Positions 24,452 to 32,626 of a stretch of 64,000 bases of DNA are shown here, in pieces. How positions within the stretch are numbered: position 1 is the stretch's first letter; each line of letters opens with the position of its first letter. A model generated the notes under the pieces. It saw only the letters and a program-made list of their open reading frames with translations. It was not told the origin of the DNA and ran no database searches. The DNA is taken from positions 10,745 through 74,744 of the forward strand of contig CAZJBS010000017.1 of NCBI GenBank assembly GCA_964544475.1, in the 5' to 3' direction. A program made the position numbers and the translations under genes. The DNA comes from CAZJBS01 sp964544475 (GTDB lineage Bacteria; CLD3; SB21).

Positions 24452-26910
24452 TTGGTTCGCAGCTCCGTATCGTCCATGGGAAGGATGGGCATGATCATGC
24501 CGTTGTGGCGCGCCCTGAATTTCAGATAATCGTACACCGGATCCCGCGCCACACCCATGTCGAAAAACCTCGGCAGGAAAGCGCCGGGATTCATGAGGTC
24601 CGGTTTCGGCATTTCCACGATTTGAATATCGGCATCGGCCCCCAGACCGGCCTTGATCCTGGCGACGCCAATGGCCGTTTCAAGGCCGCCGAGCACGTCG
24701 ACGAGTCCGCGTTCCCTCCCATCGACGCCGCTCCACACGCGGCCCTGCCCGACGGCATGGATGTCGTCATACGTGCGTTTCCGGGACGCGGCGACTTTGG
24801 TGACAAATTCCGAGTACAGATCCTGAATGATGCGCCCGGCTTTGGCCCGTTCGGTTTCATCCATATTGCGGTCGGGAAGTCCGAGACCGACCAGGGGCGC
24901 CCGGAAACCGAATCCCAGGTCGCCATGCCGGCCGACTTTGACGAGGTCCGTCGTCATGCCGAGTTTTTCCTTCAGGCCGGCGTTGTACAGCCACCCGCCG
25001 ATCACACCGATTGAGCCGGTGATGGTGAATGGCGCGGCGACAATCGTATCGGCGTACATGGACAGCCAGTATCCGCCCGACGCCGCCACATAACCCTGCG
25101 AGACGATCACCGGTTTTTTCTCCCGGCATTTTTTCAGCGCTTCGGCCACGATATCGGACGGCAGGGCGTCGCCGCCGGGCGAATCCACCCGGAACACGAC
25201 GGCTTTGATGCGCGAATCCTTCGTGGCGCGTTCCACGTCTTTGACAAGCCGCCGGGCGGCAATGCCTTCGTCCATGTCACAGACGCCGATGGCATAGATG
25301 ACGGCGATGCGCGGCCGTTCGCCCCAGACGGCATCATACGGCAGATGGTATCTTTCCAGAGCGCGCGGCTTCATGAAGCCCGGCGTTCGGCCTTCCAGAG
25401 TTTTCATGACGGCTTCGACACTGTCCCACCGGCCGATGACGTCGATCAATCCGTTTTCCAGCGCATAGGCCGGAAGGAAAAAGAGGCTGTCGTTGATGAG
25501 CGCGTCGAAACGATCCGGCGAAATGGACCGTGAGGCGCAGATGTCCGATTTCACCACGTCGTACAGGTCGTCCAGCAACGCCTGGCGCTGTTCACGATCT
25601 CCTTCGGACATGGCGTCCCTGGAGAGATTCTCGTCGGCGGATTTGTATTTGAAATACCGCCATTCGTCAAACGCGATGCCGAGTTTCTCGAGAGTGCCCT
25701 TCAGAAAAGTCCGCCCCATGACATAGCCATTCAATACCAGCGTACCCGCCGGATCCATGACAATCCTGTCCGCGACCGACGCCAGGTGGTATTCCGTCAT
25801 CCCGCCCCGGTCGATGAAAACGACCACGTGTTTGCCGGTCGTGCGAAATTCTTTCAGCTTTTCCCGCAATTCCCACGCCATTTCCCGGTCCACGTCGACT
25901 CCGGAGAGATTGATGGCCAAACCCGCCACGGCCGGATCGTATTTGGCGGCATCGATCTGGTCGAGCAATTTTGAAAACGTCAGCGAACGGTCAAACAGAA
26001 TGTAGCGGCGGTACGAAACGGTCCTGTTCCAATCCATGCGCACATACGTGGATCCGGCCTGCAAATGAGTCCGGAAAACATTCCGGTCGTACGCACCGAT
26101 CCGCACGGCATACGTCGTGGCGCGGTGATTCTGGTTTTTGTCCATGTGCGTCTGCGCGGACAGACCGGCGCGGCCCAGACTGAACTGGAAACCGACGGTC
26201 GCCGCCTTCGATTCGAAATAGCGGGCCACCACGCGAACGCCGGGCAGGAATTCCGTCGCCACGCCGGCGCTCCAGTTATTGTCGAAACCCGGCACGGTTC
26301 CCTTTTTCTGAAGCACGTAATCGCCAAACAGCGTCAGCTTTTCCGAACCCAACGGCCTCACGGCCACATCGATCAGGCCCTGGTCAGAACCCTCGACAAA
26401 ATATCCCGTCATACCCAGCGACAAGTAACGATTGGGCCGGAGCAAGGTGCCGACGGTGAATACGTTTTCACGATAGACCGGAAAATCGCGGGCGTGGCGG
26501 CCGGACCATCCATATCCGAGTCCGAGGCCCAGCGAACGGCTTCCAACGCCCAGCGCCAGCCGGTAGTCGGTGATGGTTGTTTTCTCCGACCCGTAACCAA
26601 ATCCGACGATTTCAGGATGATGGAGATCCTGCCGGATCATGCCGAAACCGAGATGCGGCACGGCCGTAAAAAGTCCCCATTTGTCCATACCTTTCCATTG
26701 CGAAGGATTGGTATTCCACGCAAAAAGCAAATCCGGCTGCCGGACGTAATTCAGCAAAGCCGGGTTTTCAAAGCCGTACAATCCGGAGCCAATGGCCCCG
26801 GACGAAGCGAGCTGGAAATCCATCTGGGTGTAATAAGGTGGCAGCGATTGGGCCATGACGGCGGAACCCAGAAGCCACATGGCGGAGGCGAGGCGAAGCA
26901 GGTGTTTCAT
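24448..26910 (-). CDS. SppA-type signal peptide peptidase fused to an N-terminal barrel-like domain
   Basis: 820 aa from ATG 26910, which gives a signal peptide (LLRLASAMWLLGSAVMAQ). Residues ~20-310 are not protease: repeated amphipathic strands such as VPHLGFGMIRQDL, LGLGLGYGWSGRH and YLSLGMTGYFVEG resemble an outer-membrane or PorV-like beta sheet. Residues ~320-800 are two S49 domains. The general-base lysine is in FKYKSADENLSRD (near 423) and the nucleophile serine in YVAASGGYWLSMYAD (near 610), so the dyad is intact. Ordinary SppA is about 600 aa with a TM anchor. It probably degrades signal peptides or envelope proteins; the barrel may place it at the outer membrane. Confidence 0.9.
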   Translation of the reverse strand: MKHLLRLASAMWLLGSAVMAQSLPPYYTQMDFQLASSGAIGSGLYGFENPALLNYVRQPDLLFAWNTNPSQWKGMDKWGLFTAVPHLGFGMIRQDLHHPEIVGFGYGSEKTTITDYRLALGVGSRSLGLGLGYGWSGRHARDFPVYRENVFTVGTLLRPNRYLSLGMTGYFVEGSDQGLIDVAVRPLGSEKLTLFGDYVLQKKGTVPGFDNNWSAGVATEFLPGVRVVARYFESKAATVGFQFSLGRAGLSAQTHMDKNQNHRATTYAVRIGAYDRNVFRTHLQAGSTYVRMDWNRTVSYRRYILFDRSLTFSKLLDQIDAAKYDPAVAGLAINLSGVDVDREMAWELREKLKEFRTTGKHVVVFIDRGGMTEYHLASVADRIVMDPAGTLVLNGYVMGRTFLKGTLEKLGIAFDEWRYFKYKSADENLSRDAMSEGDREQRQALLDDLYDVVKSDICASRSISPDRFDALINDSLFFLPAYALENGLIDVIGRWDSVEAVMKTLEGRTPGFMKPRALERYHLPYDAVWGERPRIAVIYAIGVCDMDEGIAARRLVKDVERATKDSRIKAVVFRVDSPGGDALPSDIVAEALKKCREKKPVIVSQGYVAASGGYWLSMYADTIVAAPFTITGSIGVIGGWLYNAGLKEKLGMTTDLVKVGRHGDLGFGFRAPLVGLGLPDRNMDETERAKAGRIIQDLYSEFVTKVAASRKRTYDDIHAVGQGRVWSGVDGRERGLVDVLGGLETAIGVARIKAGLGADADIQIVEMPKPDLMNPGAFLPRFFDMGVARDPVYDYLKFRARHNGMIMPILPMDDTELRTK

Positions 26911-27167
26911 AAGAATCCCGTTTGCGAAATTAATTTCGGAATACCCGTTGTGTGAGTAGTCGTTCTGATCGCGCTCCAAACTACAGAGAACGGCATAGAT
27001 ATTCAAGCGATAAGGAATCTTTGAATAACCATTCTTGCTTTGAAAGGACGCCTGTCGCATTCGGATAAACATTCATTGGACATCCTGATCGCGCGGTTGG
27101 CCTCAAAAACCGTTGCGCCGTTCGCTCGCATTCCCTATCTTGACGCCACATTATTCACCGCGGACCC
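26911..27167. promoter_or_regulatory. Divergent promoter region with a 14-bp palindrome
   Basis: The 257 bp between sppA-like (minus) and xseB (plus) must hold both promoters. CGAAATTAATTTCG at 26925-26938 is a perfect 14-bp palindrome 15 bp upstream of the sppA-like ATG, a candidate regulator site. Two related stretches, GGAATACCCGTTG and GAATAACCATTC, lie at about 26938 and 27020. No definite -35/-10 pair could be picked by eye. Confidence 0.4.
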
Positions 27168-27428
27168 ATGGCCAAAAAGAAGAAAACGTCGCAGGACGCA
27201 GAGTCTCCGAACTTCGAGCACTCGTTGAAAGAACTGGAATCCATCGTCGAGGAACTGGAGAGCGGCGACGTGCCACTCGATGAAACGCTCCAGAAGTTCG
27301 AACGCGGCATGAAACTGGTCCAATTCTGCCATACGAAACTGAACGACGCCGAAGCCAAGCTGAAGATTCTGGTTAAAGACAAAGACGGCAGGTACTTTCT
27401 AACGGACGAAGACGAGGAAACCGAATGA
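27168..27428 (+). CDS. xseB: Exodeoxyribonuclease VII small subunit
   Basis: 86 aa, the standard length. XseB forms coiled-coil legs on XseA and supports single-strand exonuclease activity. Signature: NFEHSLKELESIVEELESGD, then VPLDETLQKFERGMKLV. The C-terminal acidic tail is short. The ATG overlaps no upstream gene; the stop overlaps the following gene by 4 bp. xseA is not in the window. Confidence 0.96.
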   Translation: MAKKKKTSQDAESPNFEHSLKELESIVEELESGDVPLDETLQKFERGMKLVQFCHTKLNDAEAKLKILVKDKDGRYFLTDEDEETE

Positions 27429-27627
27429 AGCGGATCAAGTTGTCCGAGATCGCCCATGCCCGGAGCGGAGACAAAGGCGACAGTTCCAACGTCGGCCTGA
27501 TCGCCTACACGCCCGCCCGGTACGACCTCATCCGCCGTCACGTGACTTCCGACGCCGTCAAACGCCATTTCAAGGACATCTGCCGGGGTCCGGTCGACCG
27601 CTACGAAGTGCCCAATCTCCTGGCCCT
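27425..27627 (+). CDS. AtuA-like (DUF1446-associated) domain protein, cut by assembly gap
   Basis: 67 visible codons. The sequence LSEIAHARSGDKGDSSNVGL, followed by YTPARYDLIRRHVTSDAV and VDRYEVPNLLAL, matches the small alpha/beta domain found at the C-terminus of AtuA-like proteins (acyclic terpene utilisation) or as a stand-alone ~100-aa protein. About 35-40 residues are expected inside the N run. ATGA overlap with xseB suggests co-translation, an unusual pairing. Confidence 0.8.
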
Positions 27628-27727
27628 NNNNNNNNNNNNNNNNNNNNNNNNNNNNNNNNNNNNNNNNNNNNNNNNNNNNNNNNNNNNNNNNNNNNNNNNN
27701 NNNNNNNNNNNNNNNNNNNNNNNNNNN
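27628..27727. other. Assembly gap (100 N)
   Basis: Exactly 100 N, the conventional placeholder for a scaffold gap of unknown size. It hides the end of the AtuA-like gene and the start of the sequence leading to tRNA-Leu. Confidence 0.99.
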
Positions 27728-27741
27728 TTGGCCGTCCTTAT

Positions 27742-27823
27742 GCGGGATTGGCGGAATTGGCAGACGCGCCAGACTTAGGATCTGGTGGTTAACACCGTGT
27801 GGGTTCAAGTCCCTCATCCCGCA
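27742..27823 (+). tRNA. tRNA-Leu (UAG)
   Basis: 82-nt cloverleaf. The acceptor stem pairs GCGGGAT with ATCCCGC plus discriminator A at 27823. Anticodon stem CCAGA/TCTGG (27769-27785) encloses loop CTTAGGA with anticodon TAG at 27776-27778. A variable arm follows, as expected for class II tRNA-Leu, then the T arm containing GGGTTCAAGTCCC. CCA is not encoded. Confidence 0.96.
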
Positions 27824-27862
27824 CGATCGATTTCAATTCATTTCTATCAAGGAGTTTGAATC

Positions 27863-29071
27863 TTGCAGGCTCAGGTTATCAGCACGGAATCCGGCAAGCG
27901 CACCTTGCGCGTCGAAGTGACCCCACAGGAAATGCAGCCCTTTTTTGACGAGGCGCTCGAGATGTTCCGCGAAGAAGCCCAGATCGAGGGATTTCGCAAA
28001 GGCAAAGCGCCGCGTCAGCTGATCAAGTCAAAATTCGAAGGCCAGATCGAGGCCGAAGCCATCCAGGCCATCATCGAGGAATATTACCGCCAGGCCATCG
28101 ATCATACGAATACCGACGCCATCGACATGGGCCAGATCGAAAATCTGAACTACAAACGCGGTGAACCCGTCTCTTTCGACGTCGTTGTCGAAACCATGCC
28201 GGATTATACGGTCACCACGTATCGCGGGTTGATCATTGAAAAGCCGGTGCACACGGTGACCGACGACGAGGTCGAGGCCACCATCGGCCAGATGCGGCAA
28301 CATTACGCGACGTTCAAGGAAACCGAGGAAGTCAAAGCCGGCGACGAAGTCACCTGCGACATCCAGGTGCTGGATGCCGGCGGCGTCCCCATTATCGGCA
28401 AGAAATATCAGGACCGCCGCATCCCGCTGACGACGAAGTACGTGGGTCAGGACTTCATCGACGGCTTGATCGGCGCGCGGACCGGCGACACGCGGAATCT
28501 GCACGTCAGCAACATCGGCAAAAAGGATGAGAAAGAACCCGACACCCAGCATTTCGCCGTGACCGTTCGCAAAGTCGAGGAGGTCGTCCTCCCCGCGGTG
28601 GATGATGAATTCGCCAAAGACCTTGGATTCAAGGACCTGGCCGATCTCAATCAAAAAGTGCGCGAAGACATCGAACATCGCTGGGGCCATGAAACCGAGC
28701 ACAAGGTCAACGACCGGATCATCGACGAAATCATCAAAGGCAACGACCTGCCGAGCCCCGAACCGCTGGTGCGCAATGCGATTGCCCGGATGATCCGGGT
28801 GTTCCAGGAACGCAGCAAGAACCCGAACATCGACGAAGCCTATCTCAGCAGCGCTTTCCGTCCGGCAGCGATTCGCGAAGTCAAATGGACCCTCGCCCGC
28901 CGGAAGATCGCCGAACTTGAAAAACTGGCCGTGACCGACGGTGATGTGCTCGAATACCGTACTCACATGGCCAAACACAATAACGTGTCCGTCGACGAGA
29001 TCAAGATTGACTTCAAGACCGACACGGAACGGAAGAACTTCGACGACTATCTGCTCGAAAAGAAGACGGTG
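27863..29071 (+). CDS. tig: Trigger factor, 3' end lost in assembly gap
   Basis: 403 codons visible, running into the N run; complete proteins are about 430-450 aa. Trigger factor is the ribosome-bound chaperone. The ribosome-binding signature is EGFRKGKAPRQLIKSKF at about 40-57. The PPIase domain follows (KAGDEVTCDIQVLDAGGVPI) and then the helical C-domain (VDDEFAKDLGFKDLADLNQK). The PPIase core is divergent: it lacks the usual GFEEQ(L/I)-like wording but has GQDFIDGLIGARTGD. The start appears to be TTG at 27863 with AAGGAG 8 bases upstream. It precedes clpP-clpX in the common tig-clpP-clpX order. Confidence 0.95.
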
Positions 29072-29171
29072 NNNNNNNNNNNNNNNNNNNNNNNNNNNNN
29101 NNNNNNNNNNNNNNNNNNNNNNNNNNNNNNNNNNNNNNNNNNNNNNNNNNNNNNNNNNNNNNNNNNNNNNN
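29072..29171. other. Assembly gap (100 N) inside tig-clpP
   Basis: Exactly 100 N. The missing end of tig (about 30 codons) and the missing first ~135 codons of clpP cannot fit in 100 bp, so the true gap must be near 500 bp or more. Any reading frame spanning it is artificial. Confidence 0.99.
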
Positions 29172-29366
29172 GGCCAGTCCAGCGATATCGAAATCTACAT
29201 GCGCGAAATTGTGAACGCCAAGCACCAGTTGAACCAACTCATCGCCGAGCGCACGGGCCAGCCCATGGACCGCATCGAAAAAGACACCGACCGCAATTTC
29301 TTCATGTCGGCGGAACAGGCCAAAGCATACGGCATTATCGACGAGATTTTGATTCGCAAGAAATAG
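29172..29366 (+). CDS. clpP: ATP-dependent Clp protease proteolytic subunit, C-terminal fragment
   Basis: The last 64 residues of ClpP: SSDIEIYMREIVNAKHQLNQ, then AERTGQPMDRIEKDTDRNFF, with the catalytic aspartate in DTDRNFFMS, and the end AKAYGIIDEILIRKK. Catalytic Ser and His are within the gap. The position 42 bp upstream of clpX and downstream of tig supports it as the main housekeeping ClpP. A second, divergent ClpP is encoded at 41701-42339. Confidence 0.95.
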   Translation, partial: GQSSDIEIYMREIVNAKHQLNQLIAERTGQPMDRIEKDTDRNFFMSAEQAKAYGIIDEILIRKK

Positions 29367-29408
29367 CGAATTTGCTTTCTCGACCCTGTTTACTTACTTT
29401 ACGACCAT

Positions 29409-30674
29409 ATGAAAGATCATAACATCACCGGCCGGGCCGTGTTTTGTTCCTTCTGCGGCAAGTCGGCCGACGAAGTGGACAGTGTCATCAGCGGTCCAAA
29501 CGGCGTCCATATCTGCAACGAGTGCGTCCGCCATGCCGGCGACATGATCAAGGCTCATACGACGCGCGACGCCACCGTTCCCCTGGCCGACATCACCCCC
29601 GAAAAATTGAAAGTCCGGCTGGATGAGTACATCATCGGACAGGAACACGCCAAACGCGTGTTGTGCGTGGCCGTCTACAATCACTACAAACGCATCAATT
29701 CCCTCCAGGACTCCGACAACGACGTCGAACTCGAAAAAAACAATATTTTGTTGATTGGGCCGACCGGGACCGGCAAGACCCTGCTGGCCCAGACGCTGGC
29801 CCGCTTCCTCAATGTGCCGTTCACCATCGCCGACGCGACGACGCTGACCGAAGCCGGATATGTCGGCGAAGACGTCGAGAACATCCTCGTGCGCCTTCTC
29901 CAGGCCGCCAACTATGACGTCGCCGCCGCCGAAAAAGGCATCATCTATATCGACGAAATTGACAAGGTCGCCCGCAAAGGCGGCAACCCGTCCATCACGC
30001 GCGACGTTTCCGGCGAAGGTGTGCAGCAGGCTTTGCTGAAAATCCTCGAAGGCACAATCTCCAATGTGCCCCCCAAAGGCGGACGCAAACACCCGGAACA
30101 GAATCTGATCAGCATCAATACGAAAAACATTCTGTTCATCTGCGGCGGCGCCTTCGAAGGCATCGACAAAATCATCCAGACCCGCGTCGGCAAGAAAAAC
30201 ATCGGGTTCAAGGCCGAAATTCAGAACCGCGACACCCAGAGTGTTTCGGAGGCCCTGAGGCTGGTGGAACCCGACGACCTGTTGTCTTTCGGGCTGATCC
30301 CGGAGCTCATCGGCCGGCTCCCGATGTTGTGTTCGCTGGAGGAACTGTCGGCGGATGCCCTGTTTGCCATTTTGACCGAACCGAAAAACGCCCTGGTCAA
30401 GCAATACCAGAAACTCTTTGCGCTGGACGATGTCAAACTCGAGTTTGAGGAAGACGCGCTCCACGAAGTCGTCTCTTTGTCCATGCGCCGGAAAACCGGC
30501 GCCCGCGGCCTCCGGGCCATCATGGAAAAATTCATGATCGACATCATGTACCGGATTCCGTCCATGCGCAATCTGAAATCCTGCGTGATCACGCGGGCCA
30601 GCGTCGCCGGGGGCGAACAGCCCCTGATGAGTTTCAAAGAAGCCAAAAACAAAGACATCAAAAAAACAGCGTAG
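29409..30674 (+). CDS. clpX: ATP-dependent Clp protease ATP-binding subunit ClpX
   Basis: 421 aa. AAA+ unfoldase that feeds substrates to ClpP. N-terminal C4 zinc finger CSFCGKSADEV...CNEC at about 13-40, then Walker A GPTGTGKTLLAQ, Walker B IIYIDEIDKVARK, the pore loop GYVGEDVENIL, ARKGG, sensor 2 region TGARGLRAIMEKF. A full-length normal protein with the ClpP-binding IGF loop represented by NIGFKAE. Third gene of tig-clpP-clpX. Confidence 0.98.
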   Translation: MKDHNITGRAVFCSFCGKSADEVDSVISGPNGVHICNECVRHAGDMIKAHTTRDATVPLADITPEKLKVRLDEYIIGQEHAKRVLCVAVYNHYKRINSLQDSDNDVELEKNNILLIGPTGTGKTLLAQTLARFLNVPFTIADATTLTEAGYVGEDVENILVRLLQAANYDVAAAEKGIIYIDEIDKVARKGGNPSITRDVSGEGVQQALLKILEGTISNVPPKGGRKHPEQNLISINTKNILFICGGAFEGIDKIIQTRVGKKNIGFKAEIQNRDTQSVSEALRLVEPDDLLSFGLIPELIGRLPMLCSLEELSADALFAILTEPKNALVKQYQKLFALDDVKLEFEEDALHEVVSLSMRRKTGARGLRAIMEKFMIDIMYRIPSMRNLKSCVITRASVAGGEQPLMSFKEAKNKDIKKTA

Positions 30675-30701
30675 AGGTCGCATGATAAAGGAGCCGCGAA
30701 C

Positions 30702-31892
30702 ATGGCCGAACACGATCACGCTCAACCACCGTCGAGTCCCGGTATGAGCGACACCTCCAAAATACCTTCGAGCCCCGTGGCGCGTGAAAAACACGTGTTC
30801 GAGGAACTCAAAGTGCGGATGACTGAACTGGAGGAGTCCTATCTGGCCGTCAAAGTCGAGAACGAGACCCTTTCCAAACGGCTAAGCGAAACGCACTCCT
30901 TGTACAAAATTGCCGCCATGCTCAATTCGACGTACGATGCCCAGCGGCTGTACCCCCTTATCCAGCACATGCTCGGCGAGATTTCTTTCGTCGAACAATT
31001 CGCCATGATGATGAGCAAGCCCGAATCTGAAATCGAAGTCTCGTTGTTTACCGAGCGGACGCGCGGCGAGGATCATCAGCGCCTCATGGACACTCAGCGG
31101 GATATCGCCGAACATGTCATTCGCGAACAGAAACAAGTGTTCGTCCCGGCGAACGAGATGGTCCAGGACCTGGGCCATGCGGCCGGCGGCAGCATTCTTG
31201 GAATCCCGTTGACGATCGGCCCGCGCAAAAGCACCCGTTGCCTGTGTTATTACGCCGCGCACGAACTGAGCATCCAGGAGGTGGAATTCCTGAACCTCAT
31301 CTCCAACGAAATCGCCATCGCTCTGAGCCGCGTGGATATCTACCACGAGACGCTGGAAGTTTCCCTCAAGGACGAACTGACCGGCGTCTATAACCGGCGT
31401 TATTTCAACGACCGCTTCAACCGTGAAATCAAGCGCGCCGAGCGGTACGGCCACCGGATCTCGGCCATCATGATTGATATCGATTATTTCAAGAAGTTCA
31501 ACGACACCTACGGGCACCATGTCGGCGACGAAGTTTTGAAAGGCGTGGCCCAGCAACTGAACATCGGCCTCCGCGATTGCGACGTGCTGGCCCGATTCGG
31601 TGGCGAAGAATTCGTCATCATCCTGCCGGAAACCCCGAAGGAAGGAGCGGCCATTGTGGCGGAGAAAACGCGGGCACGGATCAGCGACCGCACCTGGGAA
31701 TTCCGCAACGCCCTGCGCAGCGACACCAATCCCGACGAATTCATACGCAAGCAGATCACGATCTCTCTTGGTATTTCCACGTTCCCCGAGGACGGCTCCG
31801 AAGTCAATGCGTTGATGGAGATCGCCGATCAGCACCTGTATATGTCCAAGCTGAACGGCCGAAACCGGGTGAGTTTTACCCCAAAAACCTGA
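30702..31892 (+). CDS. Diguanylate cyclase with N-terminal coiled coil and GAF-like sensor
   Basis: 396 aa. A coiled coil at about 30-70 (FEELKVRMTELEESYLAVKV) leads to a GAF-like domain at about 75-215, then a GGDEF domain to about 390. The GGDEF elements are DELTGVYNRRYFNDRFNREI, MIDIDYFKKFNDTYGHHVGD and the active loop RFGGEEFVIILP, so it should synthesise c-di-GMP. No inhibitory RxxD site is seen just before GGEEF (the sequence is DCDVLARF). Soluble, no TM helix. It follows clpX by 27 bp and ends before a strong terminator. Confidence 0.94.
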   Translation: MAEHDHAQPPSSPGMSDTSKIPSSPVAREKHVFEELKVRMTELEESYLAVKVENETLSKRLSETHSLYKIAAMLNSTYDAQRLYPLIQHMLGEISFVEQFAMMMSKPESEIEVSLFTERTRGEDHQRLMDTQRDIAEHVIREQKQVFVPANEMVQDLGHAAGGSILGIPLTIGPRKSTRCLCYYAAHELSIQEVEFLNLISNEIAIALSRVDIYHETLEVSLKDELTGVYNRRYFNDRFNREIKRAERYGHRISAIMIDIDYFKKFNDTYGHHVGDEVLKGVAQQLNIGLRDCDVLARFGGEEFVIILPETPKEGAAIVAEKTRARISDRTWEFRNALRSDTNPDEFIRKQITISLGISTFPEDGSEVNALMEIADQHLYMSKLNGRNRVSFTPKT

Positions 31893-31914
31893 ACGGCAAA
31901 TATTTTCATCGCAC

Positions 31915-31950
31915 AAAAAAAGGAGCCGATGTTCATCGACTCCTTTTTTA
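31915..31950. terminator. Bidirectional rho-independent terminator
   Basis: Hairpin with GGAGCCGAT / ATCGACTCC arms (one mismatched pair) flanked by an A-run on the left and a T-run on the right, so it can stop transcription from both directions. It lies between the GGDEF gene and the convergent tRNA-Lys. Confidence 0.85.
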
Positions 31951-31954
31951 TTTG

Positions 31955-32027
31955 TGAGCCAGGTAGGGCTCGAACCTACGACCTTCGCCTTAAAAGGGCG
32001 CTGCTCTACCAACTGAGCTACTAGCTC
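31955..32027 (-). tRNA. tRNA-Lys (UUU)
   Basis: 73-nt cloverleaf on the minus strand. The acceptor stem pairs GAGCTAG with CTGGCTC, discriminator A at 31955. D arm AGCTCAGTTGGTAGAGC; anticodon loop CTTTTAA gives anticodon TTT; T arm GTAGGTTCGAGCCCTAC. One non-pair at the top of the anticodon stem (27-43, G-A). CCA is not encoded. Confidence 0.96.
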
Positions 32028-32208
32028 GACCGACGTTTTCAAAAAAGCGGATCAATGATAAGGAAAGGGGTTCTTACAATCAAGAAAAAAAAGGGCGATC
32101 GGGCCGTTTCAATTCGACATGTTGAATGTCCGCCAAAGGACATGACCCCTCGGGTTGCGCACGTGTGTATTTGCGCCTTTTCAGCCCCAGCTTACAGGCA
32201 CCTGTCCA
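32028..32208. other. Intergenic region upstream of the tRNA-Lys gene
   Basis: 181 bp between tRNA-Lys and the MITE-like element. It should contain the tRNA promoter on the minus strand. I find no gene or repeat in it. Confidence 0.4.
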
Positions 32209-32452
32209 TGAACCACCCCCTGCCCCCTCCTTACGCCGCATCGATCTTCTAAACACCGACAATTCTTCTGGCGTAAGGAGGGGGACTTATTGTATAGGTT
32301 CCTCCCTTGCCCCAAATCGATCATCCTTGCCAGGCGTGTGTCTGGCGTAAGAAGCGGGAGGAGTCTCATTCAAGAGTCCCCCTCCTTGCTCCAGAAAATC
32401 CGTGTTTCAGCGCGGTCTATATGGAGCAAGGAGGGGGACAGGGGGTGGTTCA
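32209..32452. mobile_element. 244-bp MITE-like element with terminal inverted repeats and nested hairpins
   Basis: The ends are inverted copies beginning TGAACCACCCCCTG, extending 29 bp on the left (32209-32237) and 30 bp on the right (32423-32452), with one indel and two substitutions. Inside are two perfect 15-bp stem pairs: 32223-32237 with 32270-32284, and 32378-32392 with 32423-32437, plus an imperfect pair around 32301-32363. The stems share CCCCCTCCTT(A/G)C(G/T)CC. No coding capacity and no clear target-site duplication. It is either a non-autonomous transposable element or a compound REP/BIME-type repeat. Confidence 0.75.
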
Positions 32453-32626
32453 ACCAACGCCATCCACGACCGATACGATGCTTCGCGAATTCCATGCACT
32501 CGGCGTACGTCAAAATGTTAATGTTGCAGATACGGTTGCCGATCAATATATTCAAACGTCGCTTGAACTCAGGCAATCACGAGTGTTTTTCTTTCATACT
32601 GCATGCCATCCGAGGAATCTCACCCG
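32453..32626. promoter_or_regulatory. Leader region of the GH57 gene
   Basis: 174 bp between the MITE-like element and the GH57 ATG. It should carry the GH57 promoter unless transcription starts in the element. No clear box pair is seen; GAGGAA 10 bases before 32627 is the likely ribosome-binding site. Confidence 0.4.

Noticed and set aside
27863..29422. One long frame joining trigger factor to sequence beyond the second gap
   Set aside because: The 100-N run happens to keep a frame open; beyond it the real frame is ClpP in another phase.
29394..30794. A 466-codon minus-strand frame opposite clpX
   Set aside because: Antisense to clpX, whose zinc finger, Walker motifs and neighbours are decisive.
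32181..32576. Short frames on both strands inside the 244-bp repeat element
   Set aside because: They follow the inverted-repeat structure and differ on either strand; no ribosome-binding site or family pattern.
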